Below, piece after piece: positions 1 through 11,565 of a DNA stretch of 64,000 bases. The stretch is from Apostichopus japonicus. Its lineage: Eukaryota; Echinodermata; Holothuroidea; Aspidochirotida; Stichopodidae. The stretch is from NCBI RefSeq assembly GCF_037975245.1, contig NC_092578.1:16312821-16376820 (forward strand), read 5' to 3'. The notes beneath the pieces were generated by a model, which did no database searches, had not been told where the DNA came from, and worked only from the letters and a program-made list of their open reading frames with translations. The stretch's first letter is position 1; each line of letters starts with the position of its first letter. A program made the position numbers and the translations under genes.

Positions 1-942
1 AAAAGGTCAAGGTCAAACATTTCCACATACATTGTATGCTAAGGAATGTCGTTATAACTGGAGTGTGCTCGGTTGACATACTCCTGAAATCGTTATTGAG
101 AAGCTGTGGTTTACAGTTGTATGTACTTTAAAGGGTGTGCAGATTCGAGCACAAAGAAATGTCTCATGCCGTAATCTGACCTACTTTCGAATGTGTAACA
201 GAAGTGTTAGACACCACCATCGATTCCAGAAAATACACTCAGCTTGCTATGTCAGTAATTAGACACTAGTGTACAGTCAGTACATACAGCTACAGTCAAT
301 ACCCACAACACATTGCGATGGACATCTCAGGTCTAGATAAAAGGTAACAAGGTATCACGTTTCATCACTGTCTGCATTTTGTAGTGACAAGAAAAAAACT
401 TCACTTGCAAGCAACTGAAAGTTAACTTTTTCAGAGGGTGGCACACAGTTTGGGGCGAGTCTTCAATGCCTTTAAGAGAGAGAAAACATAGACCATACTT
501 CTAAATGGAAAAGGTACATCATTGTTGAGAAATTTATGTATGAGTTTTACATCGGTTATCACTTGGAAGCAGTGTATTACCTACATTAAGACCTACTGTA
601 TCTCTGTTGCTCTATCTTCCTCTATCTCCTCTAACTCTTCCTCCACCTATATCTTTCCTCCCTCCCTTCTCCTCCAACTTTTCTTTACAACTTGGTAAAT
701 ACAGCCTCTGTAGATTGTAGTCACAATCCTGCCATTAATTCATGGTAAATGATAACTAATGGGTCCAATGACCAGTATACTCTTCAAAGCTTAAAGCTCC
801 CCCACTTTCCCACCCACTCCAGCCTCATCCCACTCCAGCCCCATCCCACCCAAGCCCCACTACCAGATTGGGACATTGAACTATTATACCAGGGATATTA
901 AGTAGAAGCAAAAGTTACAGTATTCAATTTTCATTTTCTCTT

Positions 943-948
943 TTTATT
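943..948 (-). terminator. Possible poly(A) signal of MRPL17
   Basis: TTTATT on the plus strand reads AATAAA on the minus strand, about 430 bp past the MRPL17 stop. It is the only canonical hexamer I noticed between the stop and this point. Bases 1-1377 contain no coding region I can support. Confidence 0.35.
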
Positions 949-1377
949 TCAATCATGTTTTTTCCCACTTCCTCTCTTATAACATGATGTACTGTTGTCT
1001 CTCAATAACATTACCAAACAATAGATGTTGCAAAATATCCAAAATTTCAAATATGAAAAGAAAGTTCAACACAAGAGTTCATAAATTTGAGACTACTCCC
1101 ACAAGCAACAGTTTGCATTTGACTATGCTCAAATCAAGCTGAATACACCAGGACAGTTCTCGTTTCTTTACGAATCAAACTTCTAAACTTCATGAAAAGC
1201 AATGTCTAGAAATACAAAAGATGCTGTGAGCTTTTCTTTTAAATAAATCAACACCTTCTTTCCAAACAATTAACACATACGCTTCTCTCCACGGGGCAAA
1301 TCAGTCACAACTTCAGTTGCTCTATTGAAGCTTCGTGGGCCCGAATCTGGAATCCATCTTTGGTCTTTGCTCTGTGA

Positions 1378-1785
1378 CTATACTGGTGTCCCTTCATAAT
1401 TCTTTCCATCATGTCCATCTGATAGTCCTGTCCGTTCATTTACAACAGTGCCCTCTACTGATGACACCAGTTTCACTTCACTGACAGCATCAGACAACCT
1501 GTCCATGCTTCTATCATTTGTGATGTTATGGTTAGTCTTTTGAGCTAGTCCACTATCATGGAAATCTTGCTGAGCACCTTGCAGTAATACATTGATCAAC
1601 CATTTGGGATTTTTCCTTTCAAATGGCTGTAATGGTGGGTATGGGTTTCCTTTAAACTCTATAAAGGCTGTCATTTTGCCTAGGAAGCCTGGCTCTCCAA
1701 CTTTGTGAATTTTAGTGAATGGGCCATTGGAATGAGTGTATCTCTGACCCAACACTTTGAACAGCTTGTGAACTTGAGCTTTGTC
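1378..1785 (-). CDS. MRPL17: MRPL17 coding exon 3 (terminal)
   Basis: Codes the last 135 residues from DKAQVHKLFKVLGQRY to the TAG stop. The acceptor is TTACAG. It includes the conserved LFKVLGQRY...FIEFKGNPYPPL core and a poorly conserved polar tail. Confidence 0.92.
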   Translation of the reverse strand, partial: DKAQVHKLFKVLGQRYTHSNGPFTKIHKVGEPGFLGKMTAFIEFKGNPYPPLQPFERKNPKWLINVLLQGAQQDFHDSGLAQKTNHNITNDRSMDRLSDAVSEVKLVSSVEGTVVNERTGLSDGHDGKNYEGTPV

Positions 1786-3983
1786 CTGTAAGAAATGTGT
1801 AAGAAATAGAAAATTGAGAATCATTATGAGTCATTCACTCAATAGGAATAATTTTTCTCATCAACCATGAAACATTCCTGTGCAGGAAAGGCAATACAGT
1901 AAGGTCATGACGTATGTTTGGTCTCTAACTCCCAACAAAACATTTATTTGACATGATTGGAATACTCAATGTGATAGATTTAAAACAGTGGTTTGTGTTT
2001 GGGTCACGATGGTAACTGATTTGGGGGGGGGGGGGGGAGGATGTGGTCCCTAGTAAGTTTCACAGCAATGTATTTGTCACATGATATGGGAATGGTGCAA
2101 CCACTTGCAATAGTATGAAGACCAATGAACATTGGTCTAACTCCTGTCCATCCACTGGCTCCATTCAACCCTGTGGCTGTGTCCCTGAAATCAGGCTGCA
2201 GTTAACCAAAATAACCTAAACCTCTAAGTTTCTTAATTCAATCTAACAGTTTAGGGGCAAACAAATAGTTGTCTGGGCTAGAACAATTAGTAAAGATATC
2301 TCATTCTGCTTGGCTGCTGTGTACTATTATTTTACAAACATTGAACAAGTACCGAAGATCTGTGCATTTCCATAACAATCATGAGGGTGCACCCTCGTGC
2401 CATGGCAATTGGTGACATAGTTTGTTGGATATCATTGTGACTAATAAATCTTTCACTTTCACAGCAAGGGAATACAAACAGAAAACTCACAGTGAGCCAA
2501 AAGTCAGCAACTCTCATAGCATCCGGGTCCTTGTCTCCTCTCTTTGCAACATATATAATCTTCAAGAAAAAATTGATAAATATAAACATAACTTAAAATG
2601 GTATCATTCAAAGATTTATATGGAAGTTTCTCTTCATAATTTACTTCCACAGCAATGTTTTGATATGCTTACAACATACCTTCCATAGTGGATGGTTAGT
2701 ATCGAGTTATATTATGGAAAATAATTTGTTGCAAAGTCCAGTTTAAGAACTTTAATGGCCGTGGCTATTCTTACGACCAGGAGTAACAATTATTTATAAA
2801 CTATTCTTACGACATCGGCCAATTTCCGGTTACGCATGCGCAGTAAAGTAAAGCAACTGCGCATGCGTAAACGGAAATTATTGTTACTCCTGGTTGGAAA
2901 AATAGCCACGTTAAAGCAACTGCGCATGCGTAACCGGAAATTATTGCGCCACTTTGAACTTTAATTGGTTATGATCAGAGGAAAAAACAGGTACTACAAC
3001 TTACAAGTTGGAAAAAACAGATATTAAGTTACAAAGTTAGAAGTAAATAAGATTAAATTTTATCAAGTTTGTAAATCTCACTATCATACAAATCAAAACA
3101 GTCCATCTGACTCTGTACATTACCTCAGCAACCTGGGTCAAAAATAAAAGGGAACACTGTGCAAGGGCAGAACAGTGGGGAAGCTGAGGCAGTTTAACTC
3201 TGTTACTGTTACTCTTTAAAACGTTGTCCAGACCTGTATGCTTTTGTAGATGGAGTGGGGAGGGGGGGGGGTATTTCGTGAGATAACACGAGTTCACCTA
3301 TAGCATGTAGTCTGTTTCAACTAATTTAAAAGCGATAATCATGTATTACCTATAATAAGGGGTTAATCAACGGTCTAGCGTGCGTTACTCACAGGATTAA
3401 TGCACGATCGGGGATAATGCAAGCGATGCACGAGGGCGGAGCCCGAGTGCATCCAGCGATCGCATTAACACCCGGAGTGCATTAATCATGTGAGTAATGC
3501 ACGCTTGACCGTTGATTAACCCCGTTCATTCATATACTACCATTTGTGTGGGGGAAAAATCATAAAACAAAATATTTTTGGTTACATATAACCAAAGATT
3601 TATTAAAGTGATGCCCCGTAATTTTACCGTGCGTTACTCACAGGATTAACCACGGTCAGCTGACCTGAATGGACCAATAGGATTTAGGAATCTTTACTAA
3701 GTATGAATGAACATAGGTCAAACAATGCCTAAGACTTCAGGCCTAACGTTAGGCCTATTGTCACTAACGTGTAACGTCGCAAATTAATTGTGATCGATAA
3801 CTGTGACACCGTTAAGACTAGTAGTGAATAACTCACACGTTCTGCATATTTCTGGCATTCATGAGCCCGTGCAATTGACGTTTCGATACGTTCGAAACGA
3901 ACAAGACCAGTTACGAGATTCCTTAGCAAATTAACCCTCTTTTGAGCTCCTCCCCAGCGCCTGTACGGTTTTCCGTGCCTCAT
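1378..3983 (-). CDS. MRPL17: Mitochondrial large-subunit ribosomal protein bL17m (complete, 3 exons)
   Basis: Structural protein of the mitochondrial 39S ribosomal subunit, expected to be imported into the matrix and to sit near the exit-tunnel face. Exons on the minus strand are 3983-3837, 2559-2491 and 1785-1378 (stop TAG at 1380-1378). All junctions are phase 0 and use GT..AG. The spliced product is 207 aa. Recognisable L17 signatures are NLLRNLVTGLVRFERIET (about residues 18-35), RVADFWLT (65-72) and LFKVLGQRY (79-87), followed by the FIEFKGNPYPPL segment. The N-terminus begins almost directly at the L17 core (MRHGKPYRRWGG), as in vertebrate bL17m. The last roughly 55 residues are polar and not family-conserved. 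The gene is head-to-head with KLHL10, with 2.6 kb between the start codons. Identification comes from recalled family alignment and the exact length match across the exon 1/2 join. Confidence 0.93.
2491..2559 (-). CDS. MRPL17: MRPL17 coding exon 2
   Basis: A 69-nt, 23-residue exon, phase 0 at both ends, running from IIYVAKRGD to VADFWLT. The acceptor is TTCTTGAAG and the donor is GTGAGT. It matches the vertebrate segment of the same length that joins the helix ending in YAEK to DFWLT. Confidence 0.9.
2760..2946. repeat. Foldback (inverted-repeat) element in MRPL17 intron 1, plus a half-copy
   Basis: The left arm starts CGTGGCTATTCTTACGACC and the right arm ends GGTTGGAAAAATAGCCACG at 2910. 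The inner arms pair AATTTCCGGTTACGCATGCG with its near-complement at about 2857-2880. The left arm carries about 30 extra bases. A third arm-like copy with GCAACTGCGCATGCGTAACC follows at 2911-2946. It resembles a MITE or foldback transposon; the family is not recognised. Confidence 0.7.
3359..3523. repeat. About 165-bp near-palindromic foldback element in MRPL17 intron 1
   Basis: The left end GGGGTTAATCAACGGTC and right end GACCGTTGATTAACCCC are exact reverse complements, and pairing continues inward with few mismatches (GCGTGCGTTACTCACAGGAT against its complement) to a centre near GGGCGGAGCCC at about 3434-3443. A fragment of one arm (GTGCGTTACTCACAGGATTA) recurs at 3630-3650. Confidence 0.75.
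3837..3983 (-). CDS. MRPL17: MRPL17 coding exon 1
   Basis: Codes residues 1-49, from MRHGKPYRRWGG to QKYAER. The ATG is at 3983-3981. The donor GTGAGT lies directly downstream (3836-3831 read on the minus strand) and leaves phase 0. The exon contains the L17 signature around NLLRNLVTGLVRFERIE. Confidence 0.92.
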
Positions 3984-6619
3984 TGTTGTTGGGTTTTTAA
4001 CAGAAAGGGCTTAAAAGGGTTCAATTACATCCTTTCATGTGTTAATCTAGTCATCGGTTATCCTGAAATCAATTCACATGCGCCATACGCATTCCAATGC
4101 AAACATAATTGTAAGTTGCAGAACCGTACAACTAACCCTAACTACTATTTGATGGCGCTAGGTACCATACTCAATATATTTTTCCCCATCGACTTACTTT
4201 TTAAGTTTCACGTTTTTCCTGCCTGGATTAACAAGCAAGGCATGCATTATCATGATTGAGCACATTCATTTTTGAAATTACAACACGAAATTCAGATCCG
4301 CAGCTTGAATAACTTTCACAACCAAAGAAATGTCAAATATTGTCGATAACCATGTTTGCAGAACAATGAATGATTGCTTGAGATCAATGTGCTTTGCAGT
4401 ATGATTAATATTGCAAATGACAAGACAGATTAAATAGTTCTGATAAAAATGGATCATGCAGCATGCATAACAACACGTAAATTCTTTATAAGCATGGTAA
4501 CTTTGTTTGGTATCTCGCCATCAGCAATGGATCCAAGAGAAGGGGCGGGAGAGGAAGGGTTTACAGCACATTTTCGACCCTCACAAATGAATAAAAGTAA
4601 TTATTATCACAACCTTGTGTGTAGACCTATAGGTATAGATCTAATTTATAGGTGTATAGACCTAATTTATAGCCTAAATTTGCCTCAGAATGCACTTTTT
4701 TCGGGTGGGGTGGGAGGGGAGGGAGTTGGGTGGGGTTGAGGCAGACCTACGTGAATGTGAGTCGGCTTCAATAACCACAGGGCCATACCTCCCTCTGTTT
4801 AAAATCATCGGATTCTGTCGCTGGCTATACCTACACAAACTCCATGCAAATTGACAATAAACCAAATAGGCCTATTGAGAGTCTGCATGGACTGTATTAC
4901 TGGCCAGTATTGGAAGGTTTAAGTGGAGTTTCAGTACAATAATTATGTTATTAATGTTTAAGTAATTCAATTTTTCGCTGTTAAAAGTTGTAGGCCTATC
5001 CCACATTAGGCTATTATATGTTAATGACTATTCAATTAAATCGTGGCACGTCTTTTTAGCATACACATAAACGTACGTTACATAGCCTGACCATCGGTAA
5101 CATGAATAAGACAAACTGCGTGGTCACGATAAGGAAATTAGCAGCCATAGATCATAAAAGAACACCCACCCAGAGAGGCTGGGAAACTTTAAACTATATA
5201 GCTTGGCACTAGAATGGCACCCTGCCAAACGTATACAATACTGAAGGTATATAATACAGCATGATAACATACGTCTAAATGATTAACTCAAAGAAATAGA
5301 TACTTCTTCGTTTTCGTATCTAGAGTACCTCATTGCGTTTCATGCTCGCATATTGGGAGAGTGTAGATTAATGGTGTATAAATCGGAAGTAAACAACATC
5401 GTTGACGGAGTGGGAGGGATTATACTCGAAGTTTGGGAGCAGTTACAAATTGAAGGTTGTGTAAACGTCGTTAGCTTTTCCCTCTTCTAGCTCCAACGGT
5501 CATGGTAATGAATTTGGCAGTGGTATGACATACCACTGAAGAAACGTTCAATCCATGATCTTATGTCTTTGGAATGTGACGAATTTAGTATGTATAAGTC
5601 AATAGAACAATTAGTGTAAGCACGTAAGCTTTAGAGGTTTCACCATTTAATAAACAGTCTGGGCTGAATCCAGGAGTCGGAGGTCTCGGGCCCGGGCCGC
5701 TCATTTTGTGACTTTGTATGGCACTTAATGGTACATACAAATATAACTTTAAGGTACTTAATGGAATAATTTATTCACGTTTTGTGAGTATGTACATCTA
5801 ATCGATAGTCCACCAATACTTGTCTCCCGTGCCCCTCTTCCGAGACATCCTGGATATGCCATTGAAGAAAAAAGCGTTATAAAGTCAAAACGGCTCCATT
5901 TCATCATGGCCGGCTACTGTACATTGCAGTGACGATGAATGGGGAGGGGGGAGGTGTCTTCACCTCCCTCAGTGTTTGAGACAGTGTTGAATTGCTGTGT
6001 GAAACTCACGTCGGTCTGAAGTGGCAGTCCCTACACGGAGCATGGATTCAGAGGTGGATGTAAACAACTTCACGCATGGACGCTCATTGGAGAGAGAGGA
6101 TTTGACATAATTCGGTGTTCATCTAAGATCATTACACGAAAAGGGTTTCATATACGTTTATGTTGACATCCTAATTGTTCAACGTAGAACTAAAACAGCC
6201 TTACACAATCGGTAATACAAGACTATGCACGAAAACATATACCAATTACTTGATCAATGTTGCGTCAATAATGTAGCGCGTGTATTTAAAATTAAACAAG
6301 CGCATTCCTAAGCAACGGTATTATGAGTCATTATACAGTGGCGAGCACAGATATATACGCACGAATCCGTGTTCATCGTAGTAACAACGCAAAATGCGCG
6401 CGATAATTTCATAAAATTCAACAGCCGTTGAATCTGTATCACAAAAAAAGCTTTGACCGTGATAGATGAATGTTATCAATGTGACATAAAATCTTGCAAA
6501 GAAAGCAGAACTGTCCAAGTCATTTTTTTTTCAATTGTGCGTAAAACCAGAAAGATTTCAACATTGATAAGCAACATAATTACCGTTGGGACTTTTTGAA
6601 GAAGAAGTTAAGGCATGTA
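3984..6619. other. Intergenic region between divergent MRPL17 and KLHL10
   Basis: No coding segment is supported here. The region must contain both promoters. Open frames in it are short, lack family similarity and are not joined by splice sites in a coherent frame. It includes one copy (about 5478-5618) of a sequence that recurs in KLHL10 intron 1. Confidence 0.6.
5478..5618 (+). repeat. Dispersed repeat, copy 1 (upstream of KLHL10)
   Basis: Shares CCTCTTCTAGCTC, AACGGTCATG and a block TGACGAATTTAGTATGT...AAGTCAATAGAACAATTA with 7308-7480, in the same order and orientation. Divergence is moderate. The family is not recognised. Confidence 0.55.
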
Positions 6620-6929
6620 ATGGAAGCCATGGCCATCTTTACTTCATTAGATGACATGAGACGAAATCAGCAACTTTGCGATGTTATCCTGGAGGTAGAG
6701 GGTAAACAGTTTCCGGTCCATCGAGTCATTCTTGCCGCAAATAGTCTTTATTTTAGAGCACTGTTTACGAATGGAATGCACGAAACTTCCGAAAACGTCA
6801 TCAAGATACCGTCAGTTACTCCGGAGCTGATGGAACGAATTTTGGAGTACGCATACAGCAGAGAAACCACCATAACAGAATATAACGTTGGCAAACTTCT
6901 CCCGGTAGCGGATCAGTTCAACATCAGGG
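6620..6929 (+). CDS. KLHL10: KLHL10 exon 1 (BTB domain)
   Basis: Codes MEAMAIFTSL through the BTB domain to ADQFNIR. It ends in phase 1 at AGG-G followed by donor GTGAGT (6930). The frame is open upstream to about 6596 but contains no earlier ATG there. Confidence 0.93.
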
Positions 6930-9900
6930 GTGAGTTGACGAGAGGGAAGGATATATAACTCATATTGGGTCATTTAGGAAAGTGGTCCAACACGTTATGT
7001 AACCATCTACTTCCCTAGAACTTCTATAGGTACCTCACCACAATTAGAAAAAGTGTTCATCCGCTCAAAAGGTTAACCGTCCGAGAAAAGAGGTAAAAGT
7101 ACCTACGGTAAAGCTTGTTTAAGCATGTTATCATTTACTGTCATCGTTTAATTGTTCTGCCTTTAAGTGAAAGAGCATAATTTAAAGTACAGATGGTGTG
7201 AAAATAGGGAGGATCGAAGGTGATATAAACTAGTTTAGAAAATCTTTGGTCAAATGTTGATATTACTCCGTGCGAGCAGATGGAAGGGTGGGGGTACAGA
7301 ATGCTAAACTTGCTCCTCTTCTAGCTCAAAATCTAAACGGTCATGATATGGAAGCTCGCAAATGCCATAATAGGCCAAGATCTTAGCTATCATGTGGTAG
7401 GTAGGATATATCAGTTGAAAACTATATGCTTTGGCAGGTCTTGAAAGTGACGAGTTTAGTGTGTAAGTCAATGGAACAATTAATTTTGGTGCGAGACCTA
7501 TATGCATGGGGTCCAAATCTTTGTCCATTATCAGACGTCCGTTGCCATCTGTCACTTCGACTTTCTAGCATAAAATTTGTGGCATTTCTGGGAACCATTC
7601 ATCTTCTCTATACATTTTGAGTTACGTTAAAATTAACACATTGTTTTAATTTTTTATCCTTTCTATAGGGCTCGTGGATATGTGCTGTCGTTTTCTTGTG
7701 AAACAACTGTCTCCGGAGAATTGCATCGGTATCTGGCGATATGCTAAATCTTACTTTTGCTTCAAGTTGGAGAAAGAAGCTTTTGATTATATTCTGGTAC
7801 ATTTTGAGGAGACGGCTCTTCAGACAATAAGTACAGAATTTCAGACGCTCGCCGTCGAAGAATTCGAAGAAATACTTCTTCAAGACAGGCTTAATGTCAA
7901 AATGGAAGAATACGTCTTTGAATCTGTCTTAAAATGGATAAGCCACGACGAGGGAAACCGAAAGGAAAATATACACCGGTTATTACTTCATCTACGGTTG
8001 GGGATGATAAATACCGACTACTTTATGAACAACATCAAGCGACATGAATATATTAAAGACAGCAACGAATGCAAACCGATAGTATTGCAGACGATACATT
8101 ACACGTATAATTTCAATGGCGTTGAAGTAGATGGACCGAGTTCTGTTATATCGAGACCGCGGTTACCGTACCAACTAATGTTTTCAATCGGCGGTTGGAG
8201 TGGAGGTAGTCCAACCAGTGCGATTGAGTGCTACGATACCAGAGCGGACCGTTGGGTGTTAGTAGATACCGTAAATAACCGCCCGAGAGCTTACATGGGA
8301 ATCGCGGTTCTGGGAAGAAAATTGTATGCAGTAGGCGGTTTTGACAGTAACCAGTATTTTAACAGTGTCCGGTGTTTCAACCCTGTTACAAAATCGTGGA
8401 AAGAAGTGGCCCCGATGAATTCAAGACGGTGTTATGTGAGTGTCGCGACGTTAGGTGGATGCTTGTACGCTATGGGAGGTTTTGACGGGCACACGAGGTT
8501 AAGATCAGTAGAGAGGTAAAAACAGATTTATACACGTCAGGTCAAAGGGCAAACGGTTTAATTTCGAATGACTGTCATATCCACTTTGATCACGTACTTT
8601 CAATTTTTTTAAATGTTTCGTTCTTTTGTCATAAATTTCCAAAATGTCGGTATCGAAAAAGCAGAATATGACTGTACGAAGAGAAAATGTTATTTAAGGA
8701 TGCCAATACATACACATGGCTGATATATATAGTTGATCACACGTACTGAACTAATGAGTGTTGGAAAATGTTTGTAGACGAAAGCTTGGCTGAATTTGAC
8801 ACAGAAAAGATGGCTTCTTAATTAAATTGGATTTACCCCTACCAGTTTCAATTTGGTGTTCCCTTTGAAAGAGACTCAGCAATGCATGAATAATTTCGTC
8901 TTTATTTAAAACTCCAAATGTCTGAATCTATCTGGCAAATCGGAGAAAATGAGTTTTGATGATTGGAACTGATGGAACCTCAGTTGAACGCTGAAACATA
9001 TTTGACAATTTACAAAGAATTATTTGTATATTTCTTTTCGTTTTGTCGGTGACATAAATATTCTGAATCCTTCAATGAGACAGATACAACCCCCAGACAA
9101 ACCAGTGGTCACTCGTCAGAGCGATGAACCATCATAGAAGTGACGCATGCTCAACAAGACATCAAGATGGTATCATCATTGTAGGTGGATTCAACGGCAG
9201 CGAGTGTCTTGGCTCTGTTGAGCTCTACGACCCAAGGACGGATGAATGGCGGGATTTGCCACGCATGCTCAGTAGAAGGAGTGGTGTGGGCGTGGTCTCA
9301 TTCAGGTAAGAAGTCAAATCCAAAGTTAATAACTTAGTAACTAGCACTGATTTATTTGATCTATTTATTATTAAAAAACGACAAAACCGTCAACCATTTT
9401 CGATTCCAAGTCACGGGGATTTACATCGAAGTAATAATTCTCTAATGAGGCGAATAACAGAACGTGATTAACTAAACTCAGTGCTAAGAATTTCCTATTG
9501 TTATATGCCTTCTTGAAACCGACAATCACTTCGGGTGTGAAATACACGTTATTCCTTCCTTAACCTTATAGGATAGATTTTTTTCTTTTTGCCATGTAAC
9601 TGTTGTAACACCGTGTACCATAGCTGGGGAACTCGAGTCCACTTTACACTGGACCCAGACTTGACTCAGACCCTGATGGAAGTGAACTCGGTCCTAGTGG
9701 ACTTGGACTCGGCTCGAACTGGGAATGGTTGGACTCTTCTGCTTCTCGATAATATTACTCGTAGATTGTTTACTTATAACAAGCATAAATTGGGGTTATA
9801 TTGATGCTTATATATTAGAACTTTAACTTCTATTGCCGGTCATTGACTGATGACGTCACGATGATTGGGCCGGGGAGTGGGGGGGGGGGTTGAGGAACAC

Positions 9901-11565
9901 TTGCAACGCTTCTTGCTTTCGCTAATAAAACACCAATAACAAACCATCAAATCCTTGTATCTCCATAGGGACTATGCCTATGCTGTCGGTGGTTTCAATG
10001 GCCTCACCCGGTTAAATACGATGGAACGATGGAAAGCCGGTTTGCCCCAGTGGGAAACCTGTCCGAGTATGTACATACACCGCAGTAATTTCGGTGTGGC
10101 GGTTTTGGATGACATGATATTCGTGATCGGAGGATTCAACGGCATAACAACCATCTACAATGTAGAATGTTATGACCCGGACAACAACGAATGGTAAGAC
10201 ATTTCATATCACCAAATATGAAAATTGTGGTGAGATTTCTTTAAAGGCGAAATAATGTACATTGGAGTCCTTCCATAGATCTGGACGTGAATGGACTGTT
10301 AGGTCTTTTCCCGGATATGAAGAGGGTGGAGGGGGAGGGAGGGAGCCTCAAGTGGGTGAGAAGAGAGACAAGCTGAGGGTGAAAAAATTAAAACTATTTC
10401 AAATATTTCTTTGGTGCTAGTGAAGACATTTTCGAAAGTTGTACAATTTTCGAAAAAGCGAAATAGAACATGGAAGTCTTTAAGCTGATGTATTCATCCG
10501 GTATAAAGGCGAAAGGATGGAAATAAGAAATAGCGGGTGGAATAGCGACTTCCCTATCAATTTCTGGCTTCCTCTCCGTTATCCTAATCACTTCATCACC
10601 CGATATCCCATAACTTATTGGACTGTTGCCTATCTCTGATACAGGCCCCTAGCTTTGAATTTTGAGCACAAATTCGGTAGGGGCACACAGTACTCGGCAG
10701 TAACCTCTCTGTGCGCGAGCATGGCTACGGGTTGAAACTTGAAATGCCCTAACATGGCTGAGATGAACCTACCTACGGATTTCTTCGTTAATATAGTCAC
10801 ATTATATTCACTAAGGCAGGTAAAGCTCCTATAAACAGGTGCATTATTTTTTTGCAAATCATTCAAGTTGATATTCATTTACTTTCTTCATTTGAAAACT
10901 TCAGGTACGATGCTTGTGACATGAACGTATACCGTAGCGCCCTGAGTGTCGGTGTCGTCAACGGACTACCGAACGTGGAAGATTTCACATGGCCACGTGA
11001 CCGTCAACTACCACCGCCGACTCTAACACCGAGTCACGCAAATATGCAACAGGTAGCCGATCTGCAACACGACCACAACAGCGTGGCTGCCGCTGTCATG
11101 CAACAACAGGCTCAGGAGCAAGAACAAAGAGACGGCAGACGACAGCCGCGACAGAATCAACAGCCCGCCCACGAAGCGGAGGAAGAAAACCAAGAGAATG
11201 GAGAAGCGAATCAAGAAGCCGCGGTCGCCGCGGGAAACGGAAGACAAGACGAAGACGAGGAGTTTGAAGATGTTGGAGATGGCGATGACGTGGATGACAG
11301 TGGCGATGATGATGAAGATGAAGATGACGACGACGACGAAGAAGATGGAGACGACGAGGAGGATGATGGAGATGAACTAGAGGAGCAGGTGCAATTTCCG
11401 GAGCGACCTCCTAACGTAAGACGGCATCCTGTGGCAAATGCCATCGTAGCTTTAGCCGCCAATTCAGCGAGCGGTGACTCGGACTCGTCTTCTGACGAGG
11501 ATGGGGGCGCTGCTGATATGGCAATTGAGGGCCAGGATGATGGAAGGGAGGCTCAGCTCCAATGA
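6620..11565 (+). CDS. KLHL10: Kelch-like protein 10 (BTB-BACK-Kelch, complete, 5 exons)
   Basis: Predicted substrate adaptor of a CUL3-RING E3 ubiquitin ligase. KLHL10 is testis-specific in mammals and needed for spermatid maturation; the Drosophila orthologue acts in spermatid individualisation. Exons are 6620-6929, 7669-8515, 9084-9305, 9969-10193 and 10905-11565, all GT..AG, together an uninterrupted 755-codon frame (754 aa plus TGA). The BTB domain is about residues 10-115 (LCDVILEVEGKQFPVHRVIL, ADQFNI), the BACK domain about 115-225 (NCIGIWRYA, VLKWISHD), then RPRLPYQLMFSIGGWSGGSP and six Kelch repeats at about 274-560 with repeated GGF(D/N)G motifs. A tail of about 190 residues follows, Q-rich then strongly acidic (about 651-696). 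ATG 6620 was chosen; a second in-frame ATG at 6629 (GCCATGG) has the better context. The protein is longer than the recalled human protein (about 608 aa) because of the tail. Confidence 0.95.
7308..7480 (+). repeat. Dispersed repeat, copy 2 (KLHL10 intron 1)
   Basis: Counterpart of the 5478-5618 copy, with CCTCTTCTAGCTC, AACGGTCATG, TGACGAGTTTAGTGTGTAAG and TCAATGGAACAATTA. The middle portion is longer and less alike. Confidence 0.55.
7669..8515 (+). CDS. KLHL10: KLHL10 exon 2 (BACK domain and first Kelch repeats)
   Basis: The acceptor TTCTATAG precedes GGCTCGTGG, restoring a Gly codon across the junction. Codes the BACK domain (LSPENCIGIW, EFEEILLQDRLNVK, YFMNNIKRHEYIKDSNECKP) and Kelch repeats 1-2 plus part of 3. 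The donor is GAGAG/GTAAAA. Confidence 0.94.
9084..9305 (+). CDS. KLHL10: KLHL10 exon 3 (Kelch repeats)
   Basis: A 222-nt exon that joins AG+A as Arg, then YNPQTNQWSLVRAMNHHRSD, GGFNGSECLGSVELYDP and RSGVGVVSF. The acceptor is GAGACAG and the donor is TTCAG/GTAAGA. Confidence 0.93.
9615..9750. repeat. Degenerate repeat of GACTCG/GTCCACTT units in KLHL10 intron 3
   Basis: Short words such as CTCGAGTCCACTT, GGACCCAGACTTGACTC, GAACTCGGTCC and GGACTTGGACTCGG recur. It resembles a decayed minisatellite with alternating strand symmetry. Confidence 0.4.
9969..10193 (+). CDS. KLHL10: KLHL10 exon 4 (Kelch repeats)
   Basis: A 225-nt exon beginning DYAYAVGGFNGLTRLNTMER and ending NVECYDPDNNEW, whose Trp codon is split across the junction. 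The acceptor is CTCCATAG and the donor is ATG/GTAAGA. Confidence 0.93.
10905..11565 (+). CDS. KLHL10: KLHL10 exon 5 (last Kelch strand and acidic tail)
   Basis: Starts YDACDMNVYRSALSVGVVNG, the family's closing Kelch strand, then NVEDF. After this comes a stretch rich in Gln, Ala, His and Arg, an acidic run of Asp and Glu encoded at 11251-11390, and a short Ser/Asp region before the TGA at 11563-11565. The acceptor is AACTTCAG. Confidence 0.92.

Noticed and set aside
4449-4739. Frame in the MRPL17-KLHL10 interval as an additional gene
   Set aside because: The end is a G-rich simple sequence, with no family similarity and no conserved start context.
9589-9804. A 71-codon frame in KLHL10 intron 3
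   Set aside because: It lies in a degenerate repeat of GACTCG-type words between two confirmed coding exons and does not fit the reading phase.
11023-11462. Minus-strand frames opposite KLHL10 exon 5, including a poly-Ser one
   Set aside because: They are antisense shadows of the GA-rich acidic tail, which continues a verified sense frame.
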